Assembly (NCBI GenBank): GCA_017476605.1
Contig: JAFUZM010000223.1
Span: 1 to 52,252, forward strand
Direction of reading: 5' to 3'
Source of the DNA: Clostridia bacterium
GTDB lineage: Bacteria > Bacillota > Clostridia > Christensenellales > Aristaeellaceae
DNA length: 52,252 bases
Below the pieces are notes generated by a model. That model ran no database searches, was not told where the DNA came from, and was given only the letters and a program-made list of their open reading frames with translations. Shown here in pieces: positions 15,896-24,761 of this stretch. Numbering within the stretch: position 1 is the first letter of the stretch; every line of letters starts with the position of its first letter. The position numbers were made by a program, and so were the translations under genes.

Positions 15896-16808
15896 GAAAA
15901 TAGTAAAGAAGAGAAGTACAAGAGTTAGAATTCTTCGAATGCTCGATTTTGTTCCAGATAGGTTAATGCTCAAGATTCAATATCTCATTAAAACTGGTAA
16001 TCAACTGAATCTGAAAAATCCAAAAAGATTTACAGAGAAACTACAGTGGTACAAATTATATTACAGAGATCCAATGATGATAAAATGCGTAGATAAGTAT
16101 GATGTTAGGGATTATGTAATATCAAAAGGGCTAGAGGAAATACTTGTTCCTTGTTATGGTGTTTATAATGGAGTAGACGAGATTAATTGGAATGTAATTC
16201 CCACCTCATTCGTGATGAAAGATACATTAGGAGGCGGAGGGACATCTGTTGTAGTTGTTCGTGATAAGAATACAGAAGATATTGAACACTTAAAGGCGCA
16301 AGCAAAACATTGGACGCTTCAATCGATTCATACAAAAGGTAGTGGACGAGAATGGCCATATTATGGAGGAAAGAATCATAGAATTATATTTGAACAGAAT
16401 ATAGAACCTTACAAGGATGGAACCGGTTTGATTGACTATAAGTTCTTCTGCTTTGATGGCAAAGTAGAATTTATCTATGTAATGGGAGAGCGGGAGATTG
16501 GGAAGAGCGTACAGGTTTCAATTTTTGACAGAGACTTTAATAGGCTTCCGGTGCTTCGAGAAGGAGATGCAGAATACAAAAATGCAAGAAAACCTGATCA
16601 CTTTGAAAGTATGATAACGATTGCAGAGCGGTTAAGTGCTGATTTTCCACATGTCAGGGTTGATCTTTACAACATCAATGGACAAATATATTTTGGAGAA
16701 CTAACCTTCTTCAATGCGAGTGGTTACATGAGATATAATCCGGATAGTTTTGACACTGATATCGGTAATAAGTGGAAACTTCCGCAACGATATGATTTGA
16801 AGCAATAA
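15882..16808 (+). CDS. TupA-like ATP-grasp protein
   Basis: 308 residues from GTG 15882, which has GGGGGA eight bases upstream and overlaps the end of the GT4 gene by 14 bases. The TupA-like family is recognised by LNLKNPKRFTEKLQWYKLYY at the start, FVMKDTLGGGGTSVVVV (ATP loop), GLIDYKFFCFDGKVEFIYVM and HVRVDLYNINGQIYFGELTF near the end. TupA makes an amide-linked surface polymer in Bacillus teichuronopeptides, and relatives are common in capsule loci. It probably attaches an amino acid or similar amine to a uronic acid of the repeat unit; this is family inference. Confidence 0.85.
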   Translation: MLDYKKIVKKRSTRVRILRMLDFVPDRLMLKIQYLIKTGNQLNLKNPKRFTEKLQWYKLYYRDPMMIKCVDKYDVRDYVISKGLEEILVPCYGVYNGVDEINWNVIPTSFVMKDTLGGGGTSVVVVRDKNTEDIEHLKAQAKHWTLQSIHTKGSGREWPYYGGKNHRIIFEQNIEPYKDGTGLIDYKFFCFDGKVEFIYVMGEREIGKSVQVSIFDRDFNRLPVLREGDAEYKNARKPDHFESMITIAERLSADFPHVRVDLYNINGQIYFGELTFFNASGYMRYNPDSFDTDIGNKWKLPQRYDLKQ

Positions 16809-16837
16809 TTTTTACAGCATCGAAAGGATTTAAGGAT

Positions 16838-17728
16838 ATGAAAGATGTATTATTGACGATTGCGACTCCAACATATAATAGGGCTCATACTCTTCCGAAA
16901 TGCTATGAGTCTCTGTGTAATCAGACGGATAAAAGATTTATCTGGCTGGTCATTGATGATGGATCATCGGATAATACATCTGAAATTGTGAGTCAGTGGA
17001 TCGAAGAGGGAAAAATCCATATTAGTTATCAGAAAAAGACCAATGGAGGAAAGGCATCTGCTTTGAATGTAGGAATCGATCTGCTGGAGACCATGTATGC
17101 TGTGTGTCTTGATTCAGATGACTGGTTCTATGATAATGCTGTAGAGTTGGCACTAAAAGAGTTGGAAACTGTCAAATACGATGCGAAATGCTGCGGCTTG
17201 TTAGCCTTACGCAACAATCCTGATGGCACTGTGATGGGAAAACGAGAGATTCCTAAAGAGATGAAGAATATCACGGCGGTTGATGTTTTTCTCCGACTGA
17301 ATTTGAATACTGAACTGATTTGCTTCTATAAAACGGAGATCCTTAAGAAGTTTAGATTCCCTGAGTATCCTGGCGAAAAATTTGTTTCTCCTGCATGGAT
17401 GCAGTACGCTATTACGCAAAACTATTACTATGTATCTTCCTGGAGTAAACTATGTGGTTGTGAATATATAGCAGATGGACTCACAAAAAATAAACGCAAA
17501 GTAATAATAAAAAACCCTAGGGGATATACATGCGTCAAGAAATTCAGCTTTGATTTAGCGCCAACACTGCAACTAAGAGTCAAGCACGGGATTATGTATG
17601 ATTGTGGGTGCCTATTAGCGAAAGATAAAGATTGGCTAAAGAACGCAAGACATAAAGTGTTGGCAATAATCTTGATGCCAGTTGCGAAGATAGTGCGGAA
17701 CCAGAGGTTTAAAGATGCAAAGAGATAA
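16838..17728 (+). CDS. Glycosyltransferase family 2 (GT-A fold)
   Basis: 296 residues. LLTIATPTYNRAHTLPKCYE opens the GT-A domain, followed by WLVIDDGSSDNT, NGGKASALNVGID and the metal-binding AVCLDSDDWFYD (DxD-like) near residue 93. The second half is basic and lacks clear membrane helices. It is an inverting transferase adding one sugar to the lipid-linked repeat unit. AAGGATTTAAGGAT precedes the ATG. The end overlaps the polymerase gene by 14 bases. Confidence 0.88.
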   Translation: MKDVLLTIATPTYNRAHTLPKCYESLCNQTDKRFIWLVIDDGSSDNTSEIVSQWIEEGKIHISYQKKTNGGKASALNVGIDLLETMYAVCLDSDDWFYDNAVELALKELETVKYDAKCCGLLALRNNPDGTVMGKREIPKEMKNITAVDVFLRLNLNTELICFYKTEILKKFRFPEYPGEKFVSPAWMQYAITQNYYYVSSWSKLCGCEYIADGLTKNKRKVIIKNPRGYTCVKKFSFDLAPTLQLRVKHGIMYDCGCLLAKDKDWLKNARHKVLAIILMPVAKIVRNQRFKDAKR

Positions 17729-19031
17729 AATGCGGCTTGTTTATACAAGAAATGAGTTACAAAAGTATATAGTACTCATATTCTCTGCACTTGTTGCTGT
17801 TTTGATTATCTCAATCTCATCATCAGCAAGTATTCATGTGTTTTCAATGTGGGCTTTTGCTTTAATTGCTTGCATTCTCTGTGGCTTTAATTTCTTTCAT
17901 CCATATTTCTGGTTCTCTATTTTCTTTACACTGTATAGTACAGCTAATGCCATATTGTGGGAAGCGGGAGTCAGGAGCGGGAACTATACTAAAGAGCAGA
18001 TATTATATCCTGTTATTGCGTTAACTGTTGTCTTGATTGTTATTGGAACTAAGAAAAATGACAATATATATGAAAACAGAGAAGTTGTAAATGACGTAAA
18101 ACAAGATGACGAAAGAATTCTTAAATGGGTTATTATTATATGCGCTTTAGCAGCAATTCTTGTTAGTTTCATACTGCGTGCGCGAGGTTATACTTCGAAA
18201 GTCGATATGCGGAGAAGTGGAGATGTCTTTTTTAGATATGCTGTGCATATCGTACGCTTCATGACTCTTTTTGTCATATTATATGTAGGAAAAGTGTTTG
18301 ATAGACATGGCTTTGTTCCATGGAATATAATTATTGTTGGAGGAATTGGAGCTTTAGTTTTCACCCTATTCACCAGTGAACGAGATGTGATCTTTAGATT
18401 TGGGTATACGGTTGTTTTATTACTTTTTGCAGAGAAAGTGTTGAAACCTAGGCATATTCCAATAGTCGCAATTAGTGCAATTCTAGCTATGGTTTTATCC
18501 GTGATTATAAAGCACTACTTTCTTAGAGGAATCCTTCACACGGGTACCGGGAATGTGCTATATGACTTTTTGACATCTGATTTTAACGCAGCAGGACGTA
18601 ACTTACAGTATCTTATGGATTTTTCTTGGACAAAAGGCGCGCTTGGATGGAAAACTCTATTTACCGAGATTTTTGAACCAATATTGATTGGAATAAAAAC
18701 AGTCGATCCTGATCATTGGTTTAATTATACAGTCCATACAGGTGGATATAAAGGCTATGCGTTTACTCTGGTAGGTACCGGCTATGCAATAGCTGGTCTC
18801 CCAGGGATCGTCGCTGTGTTTATTGTGGTTGGTGTTATAGTCAAGTTTTTTTATAACCGTTATCATAGAAGTTCTTATTGGTTAGCAGCATATATCTATT
18901 TATCTTCATCAGTTATTTTTTCTTTTAGGCAATCATTGCAAACCATTACTGGTACAATTGTTGACCACATTGGACTTGGTATATTATTCTGTGTATTAAT
19001 TAGGCGTATCCATATCGGAAGTAGAAGATAA
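17715..19031 (+). CDS. Oligosaccharide repeat-unit polymerase (Wzy-like)
   Basis: 438 residues with about eleven hydrophobic segments and a larger hydrophilic loop around 265-320. It has no conserved short motif, as usual for Wzy. Identification rests on topology, size and place between glycosyltransferases and the flippase. Wzy joins repeat units on the outer membrane face. The start at 17715 has GAGG seven bases upstream; the internal ATG 17730 is also possible. Codon use is strongly AT-rich. Confidence 0.75.
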   Translation: MQRDKMRLVYTRNELQKYIVLIFSALVAVLIISISSSASIHVFSMWAFALIACILCGFNFFHPYFWFSIFFTLYSTANAILWEAGVRSGNYTKEQILYPVIALTVVLIVIGTKKNDNIYENREVVNDVKQDDERILKWVIIICALAAILVSFILRARGYTSKVDMRRSGDVFFRYAVHIVRFMTLFVILYVGKVFDRHGFVPWNIIIVGGIGALVFTLFTSERDVIFRFGYTVVLLLFAEKVLKPRHIPIVAISAILAMVLSVIIKHYFLRGILHTGTGNVLYDFLTSDFNAAGRNLQYLMDFSWTKGALGWKTLFTEIFEPILIGIKTVDPDHWFNYTVHTGGYKGYAFTLVGTGYAIAGLPGIVAVFIVVGVIVKFFYNRYHRSSYWLAAYIYLSSSVIFSFRQSLQTITGTIVDHIGLGILFCVLIRRIHIGSRR

Positions 19032-19052
19032 GTTTTCGTGGGGAATTAAAGC

Positions 19053-20564
19053 ATGCGAAGTAAGAAAGCTCTCATAAATTTGATATGGGCGATTGTAGAA
19101 CTGGTTGTTGCTACGGTTACAAGTTTTATTGTCCCGCATGTTATCATTCATGCGTTTGGATCAAGTGTAAACGGTCTTGTTTCTTCTATAAAGCAATTCC
19201 TGAACTATATAGCCCTTGTAGAATCAGGAATAGGTGCCATAGGACGAGCAAGCCTTTATAAGCCGTTGGCTGATGGCGATAATGATGTTCTAAGCGGGAA
19301 TTATAGAGCTATCGATAATTTCTATAAGAAGGTAGCCTATATTTTTTTAGGATATGTAGCTATACTGGCAGTTTTGTTCCCTCTCCTAGTTAATAAAGAT
19401 TTTGATTGGTCCTATACAGCCATTCTGATTGTAATCCTAGCTTTCAGCACTTTTATTCAGTATTATTTTGGAATAACGAATCAGACTCTAGTTCAATCTG
19501 ATCAGAAAAAATATATTTCTTCCGGGCTTAGATCGCTAACGCTGATCTTGAATATGCTATTTACTGTGATGTTGGTGAGACTGGGTGCCAGCATCCATCT
19601 TGTTAAAATCGGAAGCGCAATGGCTTATGCGGTTCGCCCAATCATTCTTTATTATTACGTTAGAGGACATTACAGCATTGATAAAAAAGCGAAGCCAAGA
19701 AAGGAAATTCTCAAGCAAAGATGGGATGGCCTTGCACAGCATATCGCATTCTTCATCCACAAGAATACAGATATCGCTGTACTGACAGTTCTTGCAAATA
19801 TTAAAGAGGTTTCTGTCTATTCTGTATACAATCTTGCAATTGCAGGCTGCTCAAAGGTTGTCAATATTTTTTCTTCTAGCTTGGAGCCTGCGTTCGGCAA
19901 TATGATTGCTAAAGGAGAGAAAGAAACATTAAAAAGCCGCGTTTCGATGTGCTCAACATTGACGGTTCAGGTTGCTGTAGTTCTATTCTCAACCGCTGCA
20001 ATTGTTATTTCACCTTTTATAGAGATTTATACGAAAGGCGTTACGGACGTAAATTATCTCCGGCCGACCTTTGGAATCATAATGCTGATTGCAGAAGCAT
20101 TTTATTGCATCCGACTTCCTTATCAATCGGCCGTTTATGCCGCAGGGCATTTCAAACAGACGAGAAACGGAGCTATAGGTGAAGCCGCACTTAATATTTT
20201 AATTTCAGTGATACTGGTGTTCAAATTCGGATTGATCGGTGTTGCGGTAGGTACACTGGTTTCAATGCTGTTCAGGACAGTACAGTACATTTGGTATTAC
20301 CACGTAAGGTTGATAGGAGAGGCGTCAGGACTGAAATTTGAAGCAAAGCGTTTATTTGTTTCAGCTATTGAGGTGGCTATTTATGTATTTGCCGCCAGAT
20401 TGATACCGCAGATTCACCTTGATGGCTATATGACATGGTTCTTTTACTCAGTTGCTGTTGGCATCTTTTGCTTGATTATAGCAATTGTGTTTTCCTTTAT
20501 TTTTTATAAGAGTCAGGTGAAGGGACTCATGCATATTATGAGAAACCTGTTAAAACGGAAATAG
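19053..20564 (+). CDS. Lipid-linked oligosaccharide flippase (Wzx/MATE-like)
   Basis: 503 residues and about fourteen hydrophobic helices over the whole length. The N-terminal NLIWAIVELVVATVTSFIVP and the loop FGSSVNGLVSSIKQFLNYIA are typical of polysaccharide transport proteins of the MOP superfamily. It moves undecaprenyl-diphosphate-linked repeat units across the membrane for the polymerase encoded just upstream. GGGGA precedes the ATG. Gene order polymerase-flippase marks this as a Wzx/Wzy-dependent locus. Confidence 0.88.
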   Translation: MRSKKALINLIWAIVELVVATVTSFIVPHVIIHAFGSSVNGLVSSIKQFLNYIALVESGIGAIGRASLYKPLADGDNDVLSGNYRAIDNFYKKVAYIFLGYVAILAVLFPLLVNKDFDWSYTAILIVILAFSTFIQYYFGITNQTLVQSDQKKYISSGLRSLTLILNMLFTVMLVRLGASIHLVKIGSAMAYAVRPIILYYYVRGHYSIDKKAKPRKEILKQRWDGLAQHIAFFIHKNTDIAVLTVLANIKEVSVYSVYNLAIAGCSKVVNIFSSSLEPAFGNMIAKGEKETLKSRVSMCSTLTVQVAVVLFSTAAIVISPFIEIYTKGVTDVNYLRPTFGIIMLIAEAFYCIRLPYQSAVYAAGHFKQTRNGAIGEAALNILISVILVFKFGLIGVAVGTLVSMLFRTVQYIWYYHVRLIGEASGLKFEAKRLFVSAIEVAIYVFAARLIPQIHLDGYMTWFFYSVAVGIFCLIIAIVFSFIFYKSQVKGLMHIMRNLLKRK

Positions 20565-20596
20565 CCATCAATATGCGGTGAGAAGGGAGAACAAAC

Positions 20597-21145
20597 ATTA
20601 GCTATTTTATTCACTGCTTGATTCGTGCATTCAGTTTTAGCTTCTGGTACTACTTGCTGGCAGCTCTTATAGGTGTTTGCGTTTACGCTGTTGTAAATAA
20701 AAGCCTGATAAAGAAGAGCGTCTCAGCTGTACTATGTGCTTATATCTTTCTGCTACTGGTTAGCACCGTATTAACAAGACAAGTCAACGATAGCCAGATG
20801 TCTATTTTGAGGCCATTTTGGACATATTCTGTTATCGCACAAGGTGGATGGAAGGCTATGCGTTTAGAACAGGAAATCGCCTTTAATATCTTGATGATGA
20901 TACCGATTGGTGCCCTATGCCCTGTCTTGTTTAAAGACCATACTATTCTCAGGACTCTTGCAACCGGAGTGATTTGCTCGTTGCTTATTGAAGTTCTTCA
21001 GTATGTTTCTAAGAGAGGCTATTTTGAATTTGACGATATTCTCCATAATACTGTGGGTGTTTTAATCGGGTTGGCGTTCTATAAGGGGATTAGATATGCA
21101 TTCACTACTCATCATTGGCGCAGGAACCTTCGCAACAGAGATTGA
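20597..21145 (+). CDS. VanZ-like membrane protein, possibly starting at ATT
   Basis: About 182 residues with four to five hydrophobic segments. The NILMMIPIGALCPVL region, LLIEVLQYVSKRGYFEFDDI and NTVGVLIGLAFYKGI match the VanZ fold. VanZ-like proteins sit near cell-wall and polysaccharide genes; their role is poorly known. AGAAGGGAGA at 20581-20590 points to a start near ATT 20597 (I-S-Y-F-I-H-C-L); the first standard start, TTG 20618, is about 30 bases from that site. So either the rare ATT is used or translation begins at TTG with a poor site. It overlaps the next gene by 50 bases. Confidence 0.7.
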   Translation: MSYFIHCLIRAFSFSFWYYLLAALIGVCVYAVVNKSLIKKSVSAVLCAYIFLLLVSTVLTRQVNDSQMSILRPFWTYSVIAQGGWKAMRLEQEIAFNILMMIPIGALCPVLFKDHTILRTLATGVICSLLIEVLQYVSKRGYFEFDDILHNTVGVLIGLAFYKGIRYAFTTHHWRRNLRNRD

Positions 21146-21620
21146 GGAGCTGGCCCGTCTCCAAGGCTACACTGACATTGCCTTCCTGGATGATAAAGCA
21201 TCCAAGTGGGTATCCCCAGTGATTGGCCCTGTGTTCGATATCCCTGCTCTCCGTACAAAATACGATACCGCAATTGTCGCGATGGGTAACAACGAGAATC
21301 GAAGGAAATATCATGAGCTGCTGAAAGAAAACGGATATTGTATTCCGATCCTTGTCCACCCAACTGCTTATATTAGTCCAGAGGCAGTTCTTTCTCCTGG
21401 TTGTATAGTTCGGGCAAAAGCTGTGGTCAGCCGGTATGTGAAACTGGGAGAAAGCGTAATTGTGAACCTCGGCGCACTTATTGATCATCACTGTGAGATT
21501 GGAGCATTTTCTCACATTATGATGGGGGCGGTTATCAGAGGCAATGCGAAGGTAAAAGAACAAAGCTGGGTAAAGGCCAATGAAGTCTTTGAAGGTGAAG
21601 CCGCTCCGATACCCAAATAG
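21096..21620 (+). CDS. PglD-like sugar N-acetyltransferase
   Basis: 174 residues. The N-terminal Rossmann-like part (LLIIGAGTFATEIEELARL, AFLDD, TAIVAMGNNENRRK) binds the UDP-sugar. The C-terminal left-handed beta-helix (LVHPTAYISPEAVLSPGCIV, VIVNLGALIDHHCEIGAFSH) binds acetyl-CoA; His in the D-H-H segment is the expected base. This is the PglD/NeuD/PerB type. It would acetylate the 4-amino group made by the aminotransferase at 4354, giving UDP-diacetylbacillosamine or similar. It is the last gene of the operon and overlaps the VanZ-like gene. Confidence 0.85.
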   Translation: MHSLLIIGAGTFATEIEELARLQGYTDIAFLDDKASKWVSPVIGPVFDIPALRTKYDTAIVAMGNNENRRKYHELLKENGYCIPILVHPTAYISPEAVLSPGCIVRAKAVVSRYVKLGESVIVNLGALIDHHCEIGAFSHIMMGAVIRGNAKVKEQSWVKANEVFEGEAAPIPK

Positions 21621-21679
21621 TATGATTGTTTGACGACTGTAATCCCCTATGACCTAAGCATTCACTCGATACAACCGTT

Positions 21680-21719
21680 GGCAAAGTAGGTTTGCCGGAA
21701 GGACAGCATCTTACTTTGC
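21680..21719 (+). promoter_or_regulatory. Two mutually exclusive hairpins upstream of qatA
   Basis: GGCAAA (21680-21685) can pair with TTTGCC (21691-21696), or GCAAAGTA (21681-21688) can pair with TACTTTGC (21712-21719). The two folds use the same bases and exclude each other. This is the layout of an attenuator or RNA switch in the 178-base gap before the defence operon. No T-tract follows, so control at translation or by a protein is more likely than intrinsic termination. A promoter was not identified with confidence. Confidence 0.45.
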
Positions 21720-21798
21720 TGCCTATGGCGGGTGAAAGGGTATAGCGTCGCGGTTCAATAGTTCAGACTATATACAAAACTTCGGGAGGCAGCACACA

Positions 21799-23904
21799 GT
21801 GATCTTATCTGATAATGAAACAAAACTTGATCTCCTTAATAATCAAGCAATAGCTAAGACCATTGTGTCTATCATCAAGGAAAGCAAGGAATCTGTTTCT
21901 ATTGGTGTACACGGCGACTGGGGTGCCGGTAAGTCCAGCATCTTAGTGATGGTGGAGGATCTATTGAATCCAAAACGCTCTGAGGATGATACAGATCCAG
22001 AGGATTCTGATGAAGATGACTTTGACTGGGATGATTGGGACGAAGAGGATCCAGAGGATGCAGCAGAAGACGAAACCGGACTTCCTGTATCTGGATGCAT
22101 AACAGTTCGCTTTAATAGTTGGCAGTATCAAGGATTCGAAGATGCCAAGATTGCTCTGATGAGTGCTATTGTTAAGGCACTCCAGAAAGAAGCAAAATCA
22201 TTTTATAAAGAGCATCCTATTAAAGGTGCTTTCAAGAAAATCAAGGAGACTTGTAAGCGTATCTGGGGTAACCTTGATAAACTCAGCCTGGCAAAAAATG
22301 CCGCAAAGATTGGTGTTTCAGTTGCCACGGGAACAGCACCATTGGCACTTCTTAACATAGGAGCAGAGCAAGCTAATAAAATCCTTACTGATGAGACAGC
22401 ACGTAACGACTTTATAAGCAAAGCAGGAGCATTGTTAAAGCCCTCATCCTCAGAAACTTCAAGCTACAAAGAGATGACTGATTTCCGTGCAAATTACAAA
22501 GAACTTTTCAAAGCTGCACATATAGAGAAATTGGTTGTACTGATTGATGATCTTGACCGGTGCTTACCTAAAGTTGCAATCGAAACGCTGGAAGCAGTCA
22601 GGATGTTCTTATCTATGGAGAACACCGCATTCATCATTGCTGCCGATGATGCAATGATTCGCTATTCCGTCAAAGAGCACTTTCCTCGTGTGCTTGAACA
22701 GGATGGCGAAGATACTTCAAGAAGTATTGACTACAATAGGTTTTCAGATAAGTATCTTGAAAAACTGATCCAGGTGCCGATGCACATTCCGAGATTAGGG
22801 ATAGCCGAAGCTCAGATGTATGTTTTGCTGCTGATGATTGAATCACAGATCGGAGAGACTGAAGAATTAAAGAAGCTTGCAGAGAAGGCTATCAAAAAGC
22901 AGAATAAGCCCTGGGCTTTAGAGCCGATAACAACTCAAGAAATCCAGATTGTCTTGGGTGACACTTACGATTCCGTGACAGAGAATGTGATGATCGCTAA
23001 GAGCATCGACAAAATACTGGCACAGAATACCGGAGGTAATCCGAGGAACATAAAACGATTCGTGAATATGTTGCTTCTCCGAACCATGTTAGCTCACAAC
23101 CGTGGATTTGATGAGAATGACCTTGCAATGCCAGTATTGGCTAAGATGATGCTGGCAGAGCAGTATAATTATGATTTCTATAAGGCAATAGCAGCTGAAC
23201 TGCGGGAAGATGGAACTTGCCCGGCATTTGATGCGGTTCCTGAGCCTGAAGACCAAGAAGAAGCGTCAAATGAGATAACAGAATCTGAGGGAGCGGATAA
23301 GGGAAAATCAAAGGCAAAAACTTCAAAAGAGAAGACCGCGCATCCTGAACATAAGTATAAGAATGATAAGTTTGCTGAAAAACTAAAAGACGAAGCTATA
23401 AAGACTTGGGTGAGCATTGAACCCTCTCTTGCGGGGGTTGATCTACGACCGTATTTCTTTGCTTGCACAGAGCAAGAGGATTTCTTCTTTAGCAGTCAGG
23501 AGGAAAGATTACGGGAGCTTATCTATGCAATTCGCAATGGAAAATTTGCAGCTGCAAGTAAGAATGATCAATTCAAAGCATTGGAAAATGCTGATGCAAA
23601 GTATATTTTTAATGTGGTCACACAATCATCTCTGGGAAGTAATCTCTCAGATCAAAAGGTGCCTAAAGTCATAGAAGGACTTCGTTTATTTGTGAAGGTT
23701 AGAACGGAACTACAAGACGACTTGACAGATTTTCTTTTAACATTACCTGCTGACAGAGTAGGCATGTGGGCAGTTGTTGGATGGGAAGAATGCATCCCGA
23801 AGACTTCAAATGCCAAACCAAAATTGGATGAGTTTATTAAGAAAGTGCAGGATCAGACAAAAAACTCGCTGATAAAGAGTGCTGCGGCAAGTGCATTGAG
23901 GTAA
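21799..23904 (+). CDS. qatA: QatA, KAP-family P-loop ATPase of the Qat defence system
   Basis: 701 residues from GTG 21799, with GGGAGG nine bases upstream. Walker A is GDWGAGKSS at residues 39-47, with the K-A-P-type spacing to Walker B LIDDLDRC at 248-255. Between them is a very acidic insert (about residues 60-95, mostly Asp and Glu) before the conserved NSWQYQGFEDA. GGNPRNIKRFVN at about 415 is the family's sensor-like motif. A charged linker near 475-515 leads to an alpha-helical C-terminal domain. In Qat systems QatA acts with QatB, QatC and QatD against phage. Known QatA proteins are about 600 residues; this one is longer through the two charged inserts. There are no strong membrane helices. 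Confidence 0.9.
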   Translation: MILSDNETKLDLLNNQAIAKTIVSIIKESKESVSIGVHGDWGAGKSSILVMVEDLLNPKRSEDDTDPEDSDEDDFDWDDWDEEDPEDAAEDETGLPVSGCITVRFNSWQYQGFEDAKIALMSAIVKALQKEAKSFYKEHPIKGAFKKIKETCKRIWGNLDKLSLAKNAAKIGVSVATGTAPLALLNIGAEQANKILTDETARNDFISKAGALLKPSSSETSSYKEMTDFRANYKELFKAAHIEKLVVLIDDLDRCLPKVAIETLEAVRMFLSMENTAFIIAADDAMIRYSVKEHFPRVLEQDGEDTSRSIDYNRFSDKYLEKLIQVPMHIPRLGIAEAQMYVLLLMIESQIGETEELKKLAEKAIKKQNKPWALEPITTQEIQIVLGDTYDSVTENVMIAKSIDKILAQNTGGNPRNIKRFVNMLLLRTMLAHNRGFDENDLAMPVLAKMMLAEQYNYDFYKAIAAELREDGTCPAFDAVPEPEDQEEASNEITESEGADKGKSKAKTSKEKTAHPEHKYKNDKFAEKLKDEAIKTWVSIEPSLAGVDLRPYFFACTEQEDFFFSSQEERLRELIYAIRNGKFAAASKNDQFKALENADAKYIFNVVTQSSLGSNLSDQKVPKVIEGLRLFVKVRTELQDDLTDFLLTLPADRVGMWAVVGWEECIPKTSNAKPKLDEFIKKVQDQTKNSLIKSAAASALR

Positions 23905-23910
23905 TAGGTC

Positions 23911-24759
23911 ATGGGTACATCGACAAGAAATAGTGGTCAGAGTGGTCATAATCCTCTTGTACCCACCTGGCTTGATGATCCAGTTCCAATAAATCCGGGT
24001 CAGCCAGTACTTCCACCACAGCAACCGTCGGTAAATCCATCACAGCCGTTGCAACCTCAGCCAATCCCACCGAATGCGGATCCTGACCGTTTTAGAGGAC
24101 CAAGAACATCATTCACACACTTTGTTTCTGGGGGAGGACGTAATGGCTCTTCTATGCGGAATGGTGTTTCCGCCTATGTCAGAAGATCTCTTGGTGGTAG
24201 CTCAAATGCGACTAAGCGCCTAGGATCCTCCAGGGCAAGTACTGCTCGCTTATACGGGATTCTACATACATTATCTGGCCCAGGTGGGTTCCAACAAGTT
24301 GCACGCCTAATTTCGTTAGAAACGCTCGAAGGACTACCTGCTTCAGATTTCTTCATACGTCTGGCGCAGTTTGTGTGCCCAGATGGAGGACCGGAAGACG
24401 AAGGCATTTCAAGGTCTGCGTATTATGATGTTTTGGCTGACAATCCGGAAATAATGGGTAAAGCCACAGAAAATCTAACAAAGGATGAGATTGATTCCAT
24501 ATCCCAGCGGTATATGACAAAAGTTGTAATGCAGCAAATCATGAATGGGATAGCAAACAACTCGATCAGGTTTTCTGAGACATTGGAGCAGATATCGCAT
24601 ATTGAGGATGCGGTAGAGGAGTTCATAGGTCAAAGTGTTTCTGATGCGTGTGCTGAATTGAAACAGGACAATGTTGAAATGACAAATGAGCGAGCAAAGG
24701 AGATAACAGACAGGATTTATCTGAAGGTATTTGAAATCCTGGAGGGGGCGGGTGACTGA
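23911..24759 (+). CDS. qatB: QatB, Qat defence system protein
   Basis: 282 residues. The first 60 are a low-complexity Pro/Gln/Asn tail (NPGQPVLPPQQPSVNPSQPL), probably flexible. RFRGPRTSFTHFVSGGGRNG opens the conserved part, followed by a Ser-rich basic segment and a helical C-terminus. The assignment rests mainly on its place between the KAP ATPase and the QueC-like gene and on its size, both as in known qatABCD operons. It has no enzyme motif. Six bases separate it from qatA, and two from qatC. Confidence 0.82.
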   Translation: MGTSTRNSGQSGHNPLVPTWLDDPVPINPGQPVLPPQQPSVNPSQPLQPQPIPPNADPDRFRGPRTSFTHFVSGGGRNGSSMRNGVSAYVRRSLGGSSNATKRLGSSRASTARLYGILHTLSGPGGFQQVARLISLETLEGLPASDFFIRLAQFVCPDGGPEDEGISRSAYYDVLADNPEIMGKATENLTKDEIDSISQRYMTKVVMQQIMNGIANNSIRFSETLEQISHIEDAVEEFIGQSVSDACAELKQDNVEMTNERAKEITDRIYLKVFEILEGAGD

Positions 24760-24761
24760 GC

